A stretch of DNA of 64,000 nucleotides. It comes from Anarhynchus alexandrinus. Its lineage: Eukaryota > Chordata > Aves > Charadriiformes > Charadriidae. The notes beneath the pieces were generated by a model. The model ran no database searches. It was not told the DNA's origin and was given only the letters and a program-made list of their open reading frames with translations. The stretch spans positions 1,020,746-1,084,745 of the forward strand of contig VUYV01000074.1 in the NCBI GenBank assembly GCA_008711295.1. The letters are read 5' to 3'. A program made the translations under genes and the position numbers. Below are positions 33,901-44,400 of this stretch, piece after piece; positions within the stretch are counted from its first letter, which is position 1, and each line of letters starts with the position of its first letter.

Positions 33901-36900
33901 TCTTCTGGGACTCTGCTGGGTGGAAATCATCCAAGTTTGTTTATTGAAAATTTGAACAGTCTGTAATAAATATGCAGGCGCAATATAAAAAGATTAGATG
34001 ATATTACAACAGGGAAAAACATCCTTCCCACTTTCCAATTGCTCCACTGGCAAAAGAAAGGTTCAAGACCCCTGAGTATAACCTCCCTAAATTTAGACAA
34101 GGAATTGCCCCAAACCATAACAATTTTCTTTCATAGTTTCAGCATATACATACCTGTCCTTGCACTCCTAACTGAAAACTGTAAAACCCCAGAGCAGCTG
34201 TACATGAGTCATTGTGGCCTTGTAGTGAAGAAGCCTGAATACCACAGGTTAAGAACTTTTGACAGCCCAGTGTTCATTTCCTGGTCACTGCATTGCTTGG
34301 TAGAAAACCATAGTGATGGAATATGACTTGAGGCGTGAAGAATGACATGGTGGTACACATCTGCAGAGGAACATTTACTTATGAAACATTCTAAATGTAC
34401 CACTATTTGCACAATTAAGCCAACAGTCCTTTTTTTGTGGAGAACATGTGACTTAGTTTCATGATTAAGAGTGGAGTAAACATGGCTTGTCCATTTGTGA
34501 AATGTTAGCTTTTCGTATTGATAATCATCTTTGGTGTCTAGTTCTTTATCAGTCTCTCTGTGTTGTGTTATAGGCAGAACACTCTGCAGCTTGGAACCAG
34601 TGATAAAATCACATTTAAACCTATTCTATTTTTTCTAATTTTCATGATAAACCTCTACATTTTTTTTATCGTTTGCAGTCCAAAGATGTACCCAGGTCTA
34701 CATACAATGAAGACAACATGGTTTATTCTATAAATGACCTTTTCTTGGGTGGACCAGAGACAACAAGCACTACTTTGAACTGGGGCCTGCTCTATATGGT
34801 GGCAAATCCAGACATCCAAGGTGAGTGGATAAGCGCGTCACAAATACCTCTGATGCAATAGAACAGCCAAGTCATAACAATTTCGTGGATCAGAGATTAT
34901 TCCTAGATATTGGTATATGGCTAGTGGCACATGGACCTTTTTGTACTGGTAGATCTGTGCTGGCCAGCACTGGTAGGTCCAGTGTATCTGCAGACAAGCT
35001 CTGACGGCAGTCACAGGCATAAGGCAGTTTCCAGAAAGAGTTAACAGTTTGGGAAGTGTGCTTATGGTGCTTATGTATAGGAGGTTGCGGCTGACTGAGA
35101 TGGAGGAGTTGAGGTCTTTGGGGAAATGAAGATTGTGGTAGGGTAGTCGATGGAGTAAGAGGGCTGGAGTTGCTGTTTGGGAAGCCAGAGGGTTTGCAGC
35201 ATCATCCTTGAAGGAACACAGGCCACTGCTGCAGCTCTTGGTGAGGTGCTGATGGTACTTCAAGAAACTGGGTTGGGTTCTGTCGTAGTTGTAAACATAG
35301 CTGATGGCTGAAAATAATTAACCAGAAACTGATGTGTGATAGCAGGGTTGTTACTCTTTGGTAACTTACTTCAGTTCTGCTTTGTATTGGCTGAGTATCA
35401 GAGATGGGGGCTACAGGGAGCCCTGCCCTTCTTTGTGCTCTGTAGGTCAGTGTAGTAGTAAAGATAATCATCTAATGAACAATTGGCAACTTTGACTTTA
35501 TTTTTGTCCATCAGTCCATTTACAATCCCAAGGTATCAGGGTATCTGTTTAATCTGTAATTAAATTAACTATGTGATGTATTTGAGTTTCTTGCAACAGA
35601 AATTATTCCATTCGGGAGGGGAATTTGATGGCCCATCTGTTACGTCTATGTATGTTTAAGAAGTTTATTTTCAAGTCTGGCTTTTAAATAACCATCCATC
35701 ACTTTCAAAGAGCACTAAATGGAAACCAAAGAAAGAATGATCTCTTATGCTGGATAACAGAAATCTCATTGTTAGATAGCAGAATATGTGCAAATACCCA
35801 GAGGAGAAGAGGATTTTAGATGAAGGAAAGAGATGAAGAAAAAATTGCTCAACTTGGAGCTGTCAGACAAGAAGGTCTACTTAATCTCATGTTATTGCAT
35901 TTTTATTATCACCTAATGTAATTATTAGGTTATGAAAGCGCTGATTCACCTAAATAATTTTATTTGTCTAAATATAATACCTTGCACATACTTGGGAAAG
36001 CAGGGTGTGTGCAGAATGATCCTTCAGGGGCTTCTTGAGTCACACATTGCATCTAGACTCCCATAATGAACTGACATCAATATATCTGTCCTCATTTAAT
36101 TGGTGGCTTCTTTTTGAACCCGTTCATACTTTTGCCTGTGTTAACAACCCGTGACAATGTTACACAGTTCCATTGTGTACCATATGGAAAAGTTTGGCCT
36201 TTTGCCTAATCACTGAATCAGGGTCTCCTTGTTCCCTGAACTACCAGAACAGAGATGCATGTTTATACTCACGCAGTGACTGATCACTTCAAACTATAAT
36301 GGACGCTGAAGTAGTTGTGCTTGATTTTGCAAGCTAGTTCTTCATAGAAGGAAATTTACTTTACTTAAAAATTTTTCTGGATATACATTTTAAATTCTGT
36401 AAGGTGCTAAAATTTCTGTTGTCAGGGTGTACCTAACATAGTTTTGTGAAGGACTGCTGGCAGTCACTGAGCAGGCTTGATGTGAATGAGCACAAACTGG
36501 TCAATGCAGAATGGGCTTCCCTGCATCGTAGTGTTGCTTCAAAGGGCCTGGAAAAAGACAGGATCATTTGTTAAAAATCAAAGACATTTTTATTATGTGT
36601 GTACTGCCTCTCTTGAAGTTTACGAAACAAATTTTGTACTTCTGTTAATGCTCCCAGCACTCCTGTACAGTAAGTAATTTAAATCATGGTATTATAGAAC
36701 CATAGAATCATATATAGAATATATAGAATCATGAGGGATATTCTTGATCGAAAGGCAGGTGCCAAGAAGCAGATCCAGTTTCGGTTTTGTTTTTTTTTTT
36801 TTAAGTATTTGGATATTGTTCTATTTGGTATTGCTTCACTTAACAGACACCCTATATAAAAGCCATTTCCTTTTAAGAGGAATTAGGCTTTTAAAGCCCA

Positions 36901-39169
36901 GATTCACCTGGCTTAAATTCCAGAAAGCTCTGAGCTTAGTGGTTCTAACTGGCTGTAGGTGCCTGAGGCAAAAGAAAACACAAAGATAAACCAGTTATCT
37001 CTTGCATTTAAGTGTTAGTAAGGCAATTCTTTAAGAGTTTTAAATTTTTGAGCAACAAATGTCTTTTCTTAATCCACAATCTTCAGACAACTTCAGACCC
37101 AGAAGTAGAGCTCCCATATGTTTAAGCTGTTGGAACACCCTGCTACTTTTTTTTCTTTATAAAAGTTGCTTACATTTTTACATTAAATTTATTGCTGTCC
37201 TCATAGTTCTAAATGGGAAATGTCTTTTAAAATGGAATTGGTGAGAATACTTGATATATTTTTCCACGTGCAATTTTTCTCTCCACAGAGAAAGTGCAGA
37301 AGGAGCTGGATGCTGTTTTGGGTCCTTCCCAGTTAATTTGCTATGAGGATCGGAGAGAACTGCCTTACACAAATGCTGTGGTTCACGAGGTTCAGCGCTT
37401 CAGCAATATTATCTCAGTTGGCGTACCCAGAGTTTGTGTGAGGAACACTACATTGCTCGGTTTTCCCCTCAAAAAGGTACAGACACAGTTTCTCAGTTGC
37501 TACAGACCTTTCCTGCATCAGTAGAGCAAGGTGTGGATTCAAATCTATTTGTGCCAGGGTGTTGTCCTCAGCAGCAGTGGGGATGGATACCTTGGTTGGT
37601 CATAGCGTGAATGGGAACAAGGACAAGAAGCTGTCTGCCAGGCTGAGTTGAGTGACGCAGCTGTTGGGAGAGGGTAATCAGTAGGGAAAGATGCCCCTGG
37701 ATGGAAGAGGAGATTTTAGCAAGGCTACAAATCAATGAAGATAAAACCTTAGAGATTGACACTGAAGGATACTGTTGCTGCTTTGTGCTGAGAATGCATT
37801 GGAAAGATTTCTGACTGAATTTTTGTCTGCAGAAAGATCCAGGGAAAAGCATGAAGGTTTGCAACTAGCTTTCGTCAAAGAGAATAAACCACAGAAACTT
37901 CTAGTGTTAGAAATGAAAATGGGTTTAGTACAAATAAAGTTGTTAGTTTCTAGTGAGACAGCCACTTCCACTGTCAGGCTTGGACTGACATTCCGAAACA
38001 AAATGACTTCACTTTCCTCACAGTTCCTACAGTGTGAATGAACCCACCAGCATACAACACTGAATTCTGAAAGTAAACTAGCACTGGTGTCACCTAGCTG
38101 GTGCTGACTGCTGTGGGAGGATTGACAGCCAGAACTGAGTTAGTCTTTTTCTCCTTTCAGGGCACCATAGTTTTTCCAAATATTGCTTCGTCTTTGTATG
38201 ACCCAGAGCAGTGGGAAACACCCCGACAGTTCAACCCTGGTCACTTCTTGGATAAGGATGGAAATTTTGTGAGCCAAGAAGCTTTTTTACCATTCTCAAT
38301 AGGTAAGTGGACTGACAGCACAAACATTAATGGTTTGGATTGGGACTGTAGAATTAAGATGTCCATCAAAAACCTGTTGGTCATTTATCTTAAACATCTT
38401 TGTGGAAAACAGTGATAAAATCAACATGATTATTTTCAGTAACATTTCCCAATCCAAATATAAACATTTGTTCTACCAAACAAATAATAACATAGAAAAT
38501 CAGAGATGTTCTGACAAATATATACATCTAACTAGCCCTATTTTTGGAAGGAAATTCTGTGCTAATGATTATGGTTATTGATTTGGGGCATACATTTCAA
38601 CACCAGATGTACATTTGGAAACTACTTGCAAGCAGCTGTGCCGATGCTTTATGCATACAAAACTGGAGCACGGCATCTCCCAGGAAGAGCAAGTCCTTAT
38701 TCATCATTGACATGATTGAACAAATTTCTTTAAAGTTGTCAGTCAAGTGAAGATGAGGTTATTGAGTCAACTGAAGCAAAACTCGGAGGAAAAGGGCTGC
38801 ACAGTTGTCTATAGCTGCAGATAGGATTCTTTAAAGGAAGAATTACATGAAGTTTTGTGTTGTTGATTGTATTAAGTCCTAAAGAAATTCCAGATTCAGC
38901 AAAAATACCTTTGCTTTGTGTGAAGATGAGTACAATGGCTTTTGAGGTCAGGGTAATTTGCTCACTGTCCTTTCCCTCTTTCTTCTGCAGGGCACCGTGT
39001 GTGTTTGGGGGAGCATCTAGCGAGGACTGAACTCTTCATTTTCTTTGCCAACCTGCTGCGGTCCTTCACCTTCCGGCTGCCTGAGGGGGCGACGAAAATC
39101 AACACAGAGCCCATTTTGGGGGGTACACTGCAGCCTCACCCGTACAGGGTTTGTGCCATTCCACGCTAG
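24798..39169 (+). CDS. CYP2J: CYP2J-like cytochrome P450, gene B (nine exons, intact)
   Basis: Exons: 24798-24968, 26227-26389, 27513-27662, 29407-29567, 32060-32236, 34679-34820, 37289-37476, 38161-38302 and 38991-39169 (TAG 39167-39169); 490 residues, no stop or frameshift. Family members use NADPH-P450 reductase electrons to hydroxylate or epoxidise lipophilic substrates at the ER face. Seen in order: anchor 3-21, PPGP 31-34, helix C W121-x3-R125, I-helix GGPETT 298-303, K-helix E355-x-x-R358, FNPGHF 408-413, and haem loop FSIGHRVCLG with Cys436. The C-terminus is [21 protein letters not shown] and HDFIDFYL in exon 5 place it with CYP2J. Proline 300 inside the I-helix motif is unusual. It could be CYP2J19 or another avian CYP2J; the sequence alone does not decide. 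Confidence 0.95.
25247..25350 (+). repeat. Imperfect tandem duplication in gene B intron 1
   Basis: Two adjacent diverged copies of about 50 bases, each with GACAAATTC(A/C)TGTGAAA and a TATC step. Gene C intron 1 holds one related copy at about 57125-57180, so the second copy probably arose in the gene B lineage. Confidence 0.65.
26227..26389 (+). CDS. Gene B exon 2
   Basis: 163 bases, acceptor TCTATAG, donor AAAG/GTGAG. Starts [17 protein letters not shown] and includes GFQAVKDGM and EDVSGR. Confidence 0.96.
27513..27662 (+). CDS. Gene B exon 3: helix C
   Basis: 150 bases, acceptor GATGCAG, donor AAAG/GTATCT. Contains [18 protein letters not shown] and [11 protein letters not shown]. Confidence 0.96.
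27931..28545 (-). mobile_element. CR1 LINE fragment in gene B intron 3 (older copy)
   Basis: Read on the + strand it starts CATAGAATG and continues with the hallmark reverse complement of a CR1 3' end (CTGGGTAACCTGTTCCAGTG, CTTCTCCAGACTAAACAG, GATGTTGGCCTTCTTG). It is diverged from the copies at 1 and 19485 and belongs to another CR1 subfamily. Orientation is opposite to the gene. Confidence 0.88.
29407..29567 (+). CDS. Gene B exon 4
   Basis: 161 bases, acceptor GTTGCAG, donor CAT/GTAAGT. Contains [29 protein letters not shown] and AGSFIHH. Confidence 0.96.
32060..32236 (+). CDS. Gene B exon 5: F-G region
   Basis: 59 codons, acceptor TCCCACAG, donor AAA/GTAAGT. Contains [18 protein letters not shown] and HDFIDFYL. 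It is the intact reference for the frameshifted exon 5 of gene A. Confidence 0.96.
33570..33945 (-). mobile_element. Ancient CR1/L3-type LINE fragment in gene B intron 5
   Basis: Phrases such as TTTGTCAAAGAATCAAAT, CTAACTGGCTTCTAGTTCCT and GATACTGGCACAATATTAAC follow the order of the reverse complement of CR1-clade RT sequence, with heavy decay. Edges are approximate. Confidence 0.55.
34679..34820 (+). CDS. Gene B exon 6: I-helix
   Basis: 142 bases, acceptor GTTTGCAG, donor CAAG/GTGAGT. Contains [20 protein letters not shown] and [12 protein letters not shown]; the variable motif position is Pro300. Confidence 0.96.
36090..36250 (-). mobile_element. Ancient CR1-type LINE 3' fragment in gene B intron 6
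   Basis: The + strand reads TTTTTGAACCCGTTCATAC, then a GACAATGTTACACAGTTCC segment and a GTTCCCTGAACTAC-like end, in the order seen in the reverse complement of old tetrapod CR1 3' ends. Heavily decayed, recognised by eye only. Confidence 0.45.
36695..36735 (-). repeat. Remnant of CR1-type tail repeats
   Basis: CATAGAATCATATATAGAAT and a following TATAGAATCATG resemble the reverse complement of the CR1 ATTCTATG tail, but no CR1 body follows. Confidence 0.4.
37289..37476 (+). CDS. Gene B exon 7: K-helix
   Basis: 188 bases, acceptor CTCCACAG, donor AAG/GTACAG. Contains [24 protein letters not shown] and [17 protein letters not shown]. Confidence 0.96.
38161..38302 (+). CDS. Gene B exon 8: meander region
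   Basis: 142 bases, acceptor CCTTTCAG, donor ATAG/GTAAGT. Starts [14 protein letters not shown], contains [13 protein letters not shown], and ends FLPFSI. Confidence 0.96.
38991..39169 (+). CDS. Gene B exon 9: haem-binding loop and stop
   Basis: 179 bases, acceptor TCTGCAG. Completes [11 protein letters not shown] (Cys436), then [13 protein letters not shown], and ends [13 protein letters not shown] plus TAG. Confidence 0.97.
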
Positions 39170-39609
39170 GGTGGCCATATGCGTCTTATTATTTTGGTAA
39201 ATATGTATCTTGAGTCTATATAACCTTTTTTTGTCTTGGATATGAATTTTGGCTACAAAACCCGCCTTTTGTCTACAGCAGATAATTTTGTTCAGCTGCT
39301 GTTACTTGCTCTTGAAGGTGATTTTTATTTTTTTTCTCTTTTTCTCAGTAAAAGTTCTTTTTATCTGGAGCACGCCATCATTCTCAGCCATAAACGCATC
39401 ATGCAGGTGCTGTCTGGCCTGGTGGATCTGGTATGCTGGTGAGCAAATGACAAAATTGACTGTCAGACTTCAAAAATTAATTCATTATCTCCAAGTTACC
39501 CCATTTTCAAAAGCAATTGAGTTTGGAAAAACATACTGGGAAAATTCTGCCTCTTTATATCACTGTCATCACTCATAACATTTCATTCAACTTTTTGTTG
39601 ATGTACACT

Positions 39610-39615
39610 AATAAA
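39610..39615 (+). terminator. Polyadenylation signal AATAAA, gene B
   Basis: First AATAAA after the gene B stop, 441 bases downstream; a plausible 3' UTR end. Confidence 0.45.
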
Positions 39616-39619
39616 AGAT

Positions 39620-42600
39620 ATGAAGGAAAAATTAGCGACTGGTTTTATTTATGGATGACTTACAGTTCACTGAGAATTTCTAGATTTGACCCAGCAGAAT
39701 ATGTATAAGGCATCTTTAAATCTGCCAGAGGATAACTGGTTTGAGTCCAGCAGAGAAAAGGTGCAGGCTGAAACTTGGGGAAGAGTGAAGACAGAGAGAG
39801 GATTTCTTTTAGGGCAGATACTTTTAATATTTTAAAATTCTGCCAAGTTAATTTTTGGAAAGTCCTTTCTAACAGAGCAAATGTTTACTCCTGTGGGTTG
39901 TCTCCTGTCAGGATCAGTACTGAGTGGTTGCTGCAGCAGGTGCAAGGAGCTCCTCTAAGGAGCAATTTGGGTTGAGGAGCCTGCTGTAATTAGAGATGAT
40001 GGTAAATTGAGAAATATAGATACTTTTTTATCACCTCAGAAGTTCAGCGGTATACCTGAAGCTACAAAGGCTTGTCATATACACAAAATATCGGTCAAAT
40101 TCAATAAAGGGTCTATAATAGCAAAAAAGGAAAAAATTAGTTCCTATGGTGAATATAAATTTATTTATATTGTCTGGAAAAGACTTTTAAAGTGTAAGTG
40201 AATTTGTCCTTCATTAATATTCCTACTTCTGTGAGAGGGGAAAGGACAGCTAAACAGACAATCATCTGTTAAATCAGTTATCACTAGATGTCGGCCGCTG
40301 TGTGATTGAGATTCGTTTAGGCAGTTTACCATGAATCACAAATTTAGACCTGTCTTATTATTTCTAATTCAATAGCTGATGGAACACAGCATCAAAATAG
40401 TAAGCACTTGATATTTAGCTGTTATTAAATTAAATGGCAGAATAGCACTAGTGAAATATGGAAGATCACATCCTGACATTTTATTTGACAGAAAACCGTG
40501 TGCCCTGTTAAAAACTGCTGTCAAAGTCTCTGTGGATTTGCATGTGTGCACGGATAGATAAGGCAAAGCAGAAAACGCTGTGATTTGGGGATGCTGGAGC
40601 TGTCATTGCTTCTTAAAAATGAAGCTGGAAACATCAGTAGAATTACAAGCATTAACGTCATTGCTGGGTGATGCTGTCGCTCCTGATGGCCACACACTTC
40701 CCCAGATGTCTTTCCAAAAGGGATGCTCATAATTAGGCCTAGATGGAAGCTTGCCCAGGAAGGCCTGTGTGCAGCTGGGGCAGGTGGAGTTGCCTGAAGC
40801 CAAAATAATGGACATACCTACCACTTGTCCGTGTGCTCAAGAGGAGACACACACGATGCTTCAGAGGAAAACTATACGTCATACATGGGTAGGTTATATA
40901 GTTGTGCTAATGTCTGTCTGTGACAGGAACCGCTTGTTGGCAATTTCTAATCCATCGTGCACAAATGCCCGGGAGAGCAGAGCGCAGCACACGAGGTGTG
41001 GCAGCAGGACGTCAGCAGGAGGCTCACGGCAGGGGGATGGGAGAGGTATGCTTTTCAGAGCCTTTGCGTTTCTGTTCTTGCCCGACCTATTTTAAAAGTG
41101 CCTCGCTTTAGCTCATGTTCTAATAAAGCCCAGTCTTTTTGAGCTTCTAAATGCCTTTTAAAGCCACAGAAGGCCAACAAAGCTGAGAGCAACTCTGAGA
41201 GGAGCCCAGCTGCCACTTCCATGCTCCACGCCAATTCTCTCAGCCTTGGCTGCGTGGCGAGTCCTCCATCAGGCTGCTGAGCTGTGTCGCTCCGGGGCTG
41301 CTGGTGTTAAGGGGCTTCTTGGAGACCTCCACCATATCCTTCATTCCTCTCTCTTCTCTTATTTATTGCTTCTATGCTGTTTCTCATGGCTGGCTCAGGC
41401 TGCCTTCTTGGGACAGACGAGAGGGATTGACACCCTTTCTGTCCTCTCTATCATGGATGTTAATCAGCCTGCTAGTGTCAGTCCACAGCTCAGTTTGTTG
41501 CTCCCAGATCGTCACCTTTTTTACTCTCTCAGTGATGGCTGAGGTTAGTTGCTTTTAGCCTGTAAAGCTGATCATACTTAGGCGTCCGATTTCCTGCCAT
41601 GGGGCCCCATTTAAAGGACTGCTGTTCTTCTGGATTGTCACATCAGCATGTAGGTCAGTCTCTGTCTTGCACCTTTTAGATCACACTTCAAAATTTAAAT
41701 CCTTGTAGATAAAACACTGAAGAATTATTGGGAGCTGACCTGGGCGACCTGTCAGGGAGGATAGGCTTGCAGGGAGAGGGACTCACTGACTTGGTTAGGC
41801 CACCCTGTATTTTCCTGGAAATGAACTGGAAGTTCAGTTTTGTTTACAAATATGGGAAATGGTCAGGCTTCAGCACAGTGTTTTATCAGAGATGGAACTC
41901 TGCTTTGTCCTTCATCATCCCATCCTCCCCTCATTGCTGAGCTCTTCCCCTGTGACTCCCCAGAGCAGCACCATGCAACCGCTCAACCATATAGTGGAAG
42001 ATCTAGCTATAAAGGAAAATACAGAAAATGTAGAGGCAAAGTTGAAGATTTTGGGTTTGTGTAGCTCTTGGAGAAGCTCCAAGCCTTACATTACCACCAT
42101 GCTCATCTGTCTACCTTTCCGCCGAATTCTGCAAGGACGCTCTGAACCCAGAGGAGTTATCTGGTGAAGGAACTCTTTTTCTCTGGAGTAGCTCAGGTGT
42201 GAGAGGTAATCTCCTTAATGTATAAAATTGAGGCCAAAATATGAAAAGAAAAGAGAAAAAAAAATTAATAATATTTTTGCTCTAAAGGCATTTGGAGAGA
42301 GAAAGCTATAATAGTTATATACAGAACTAAAAATGACAATTAAAACAACACATGTAGGTCAACTTCTTTCTTTCCAAAATCAGGTGGAAATAAAAGGTTT
42401 TCTGTGGGAGCTTTAACCTTGTTAAAACATGATTTTCCTGAAATTAACATGTAAAATATTTTCATGTTCACAGATCTCAACAGAGGAGAAAGCATTTTCT
42501 CAGACTTAAGAGGTTAAGAAAAGTAGATCACAGCTTAGTGCAGAGATCTTTCAAAATATACCTTGGCCTAGCAGTCCTTTTTTTTTACCTGGTGGTAATG

Positions 42601-43780
42601 AAAAAGAAGAATTATAAGGAAAGGAGAAAGATAAGAAAAACAAACCAGTGCTATGAAGAGAGCCTTAGAGTTAGTGAGAACTTAAATTTTTCCAGTATCA
42701 GCTATAACACGGATAAAGCAAAGAGATGTGAAGACTGAGCAAGTCTTTAGTAGATCAAATTATTTCTCTTCCAGCTATTTTACTTCTGAACTTACAATGG
42801 ACCAATGTCAGTTTCCTTCTATATCAACTACAAAACGTGATCATAAATGTAATGATTTCGAGTGTGGGAAGGTGTGACTGCAATGGAACAGGAGGAGTAC
42901 ATAAAACATATCACTTTAGTGGGAGGAGAGAGCACAATGAAAAAAAAATATAAAAATACCAAGCATTTATATGAAATGTCCTGTTGAGGAGAAGACAGAG
43001 TGGTTGCACAGCTGTATTTGGACACTTGGATGTACATTCAGCACCAAGACTTTTGAACTGGCTGTAACTGACCTTGCTCAGGGAGCAGAAACTGGCCAGC
43101 TCAGCCCTGCAGGTAGCTTGCCCTGGTTTTCAGTGGAGTGGGTCCACTTCCAGACAGGATTTTGCCTTTCTGCAGCGAGCTTCTTCCTGATGTCAAAGTT
43201 AACTCTTGCAAAGCCAGCGCAGATGTTTCTACTCCGCACTGTGCTGCATCTGCAGGAAAAAAGTGGATGTTTCCCACATGTGAGAAGTATTCCCCTTTAA
43301 CAGGGACAGAAACGTGGCTCATATAAAACAGAAGGGCAAGAAATAGAGTAAGGTGGAGTGATTTAATACAAATCCCCACGTTAGTAAGGATACAATTCTT
43401 GCCCTTGTTTCTTGAGCCTTAACAAACATATTGCAGTGTCTGTACAGTGTCAGAAGCACAACCTAAAGTGAATGCTTCTGCACTGTCTCATTCCTTGAAG
43501 AGTTTGCCAGTGACTATTGAGATGAGATGAAAATTTCAATATCTAGAGCTTCTAGATGTGTTACCTGGCAGATTTGCTCCGTGTACCCTTAAGGTTTATG
43601 CACAAAGTAAATTTAAGTAATAAAGAATAAAAAATCCTGTATTTCAGTAGTATAATGAGGACCAAGGAAACTGCTGGTTTCGTAAAACTGCAGTACATCA
43701 GGAAGGCTCTCTGGCAGATGGACAATTTAATCCCCCTTTTTGCCTTTGTTTGTCAATGAAAATGGCAATGGTGATCCAGA
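39620..43780. other. Intergenic sequence downstream of gene B, nothing recognised
   Basis: Short overlapping ORFs near 40750-42160 lack family features and splice context. No transposon tail was recognised. Confidence 0.5.
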
Positions 43781-44400
43781 GGTGAATACATTTAACACCA
43801 CTGATATTCATGGAAGATTTCTGTCTAGATTACGAAGAAGAGGTTAGAAAACAACTAGATGAATGTCATGTTTTCAAATTGGCTGGGCTGATTCATCCCA
43901 GGGCACTTAGGGAACAGTATCAACCTCAGAGCTATTAGCAATTATCTATGAGAACCTGTGGAGGATGGGAAAAGGTCAAACATTTGCTTTTCTCCAGAAG
44001 GTAAGAGAAGTTGTAGTGTTATAAATCAGTCAGCCTGATTGCACTTCTCAGAATATCCTGGAAAAATAATCAAATTTTAAACACTGGGAGGAAAACAGAA
44101 AGAGTCAGTACTCACCAAGTAATGTCAAAGTTACTTAGTTTTGTTTGATGACATAGCTAGAGGTCTGGTTTTGGGGAGAGAAGATGTTAATGTAATTTAC
44201 TGCTCTTTAATGTGGCTTTGATGGAATCTTGGAAGGTCTAGGGAAATGTGAGGTACCTGCAGCTTTGCAAAACTTCATGGAAAACTCAGGAAATACGTAT
44301 GAATGGTACCGTGTCAAACTGGAAAGAGAGACGGAATGGGATTCTGCCCAGGATCTAGTACTATTCAATATTTAATGAAGGACCTTGACAGTATAAATAC
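43780..44400 (+). mobile_element. Ancient CR1/L3-type LINE fragment (RT region)
   Basis: In + orientation the order is CTATTAGCAATTATCTATGA, GGATGGGAAAAGGTCAAACA, AAATCAGTCAGCCTGA, GATGTTAATGTAATTTACTG and ACTATTCAATATTTAATGAA. This follows the order of the RT domain of CR1-clade LINEs (the LSIIFENSW, YRPVSL and DVIYLDF regions, then LFNIFINDL). Many indels destroy the frame. Edges are approximate. Confidence 0.6.

Noticed and set aside
34673..34678. Upstream extension of gene B exon 6 (Met-Gln before Ser-Lys)
   Set aside because: These bases are the polypyrimidine/CAG acceptor; the 142-base exon length and phase fix the start at 34679.
40751..42167. Several ORFs of 60-114 codons downstream of gene B
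   Set aside because: Multiple frames are open over the same bases, with no domain, no splice pattern and no conserved motif visible.
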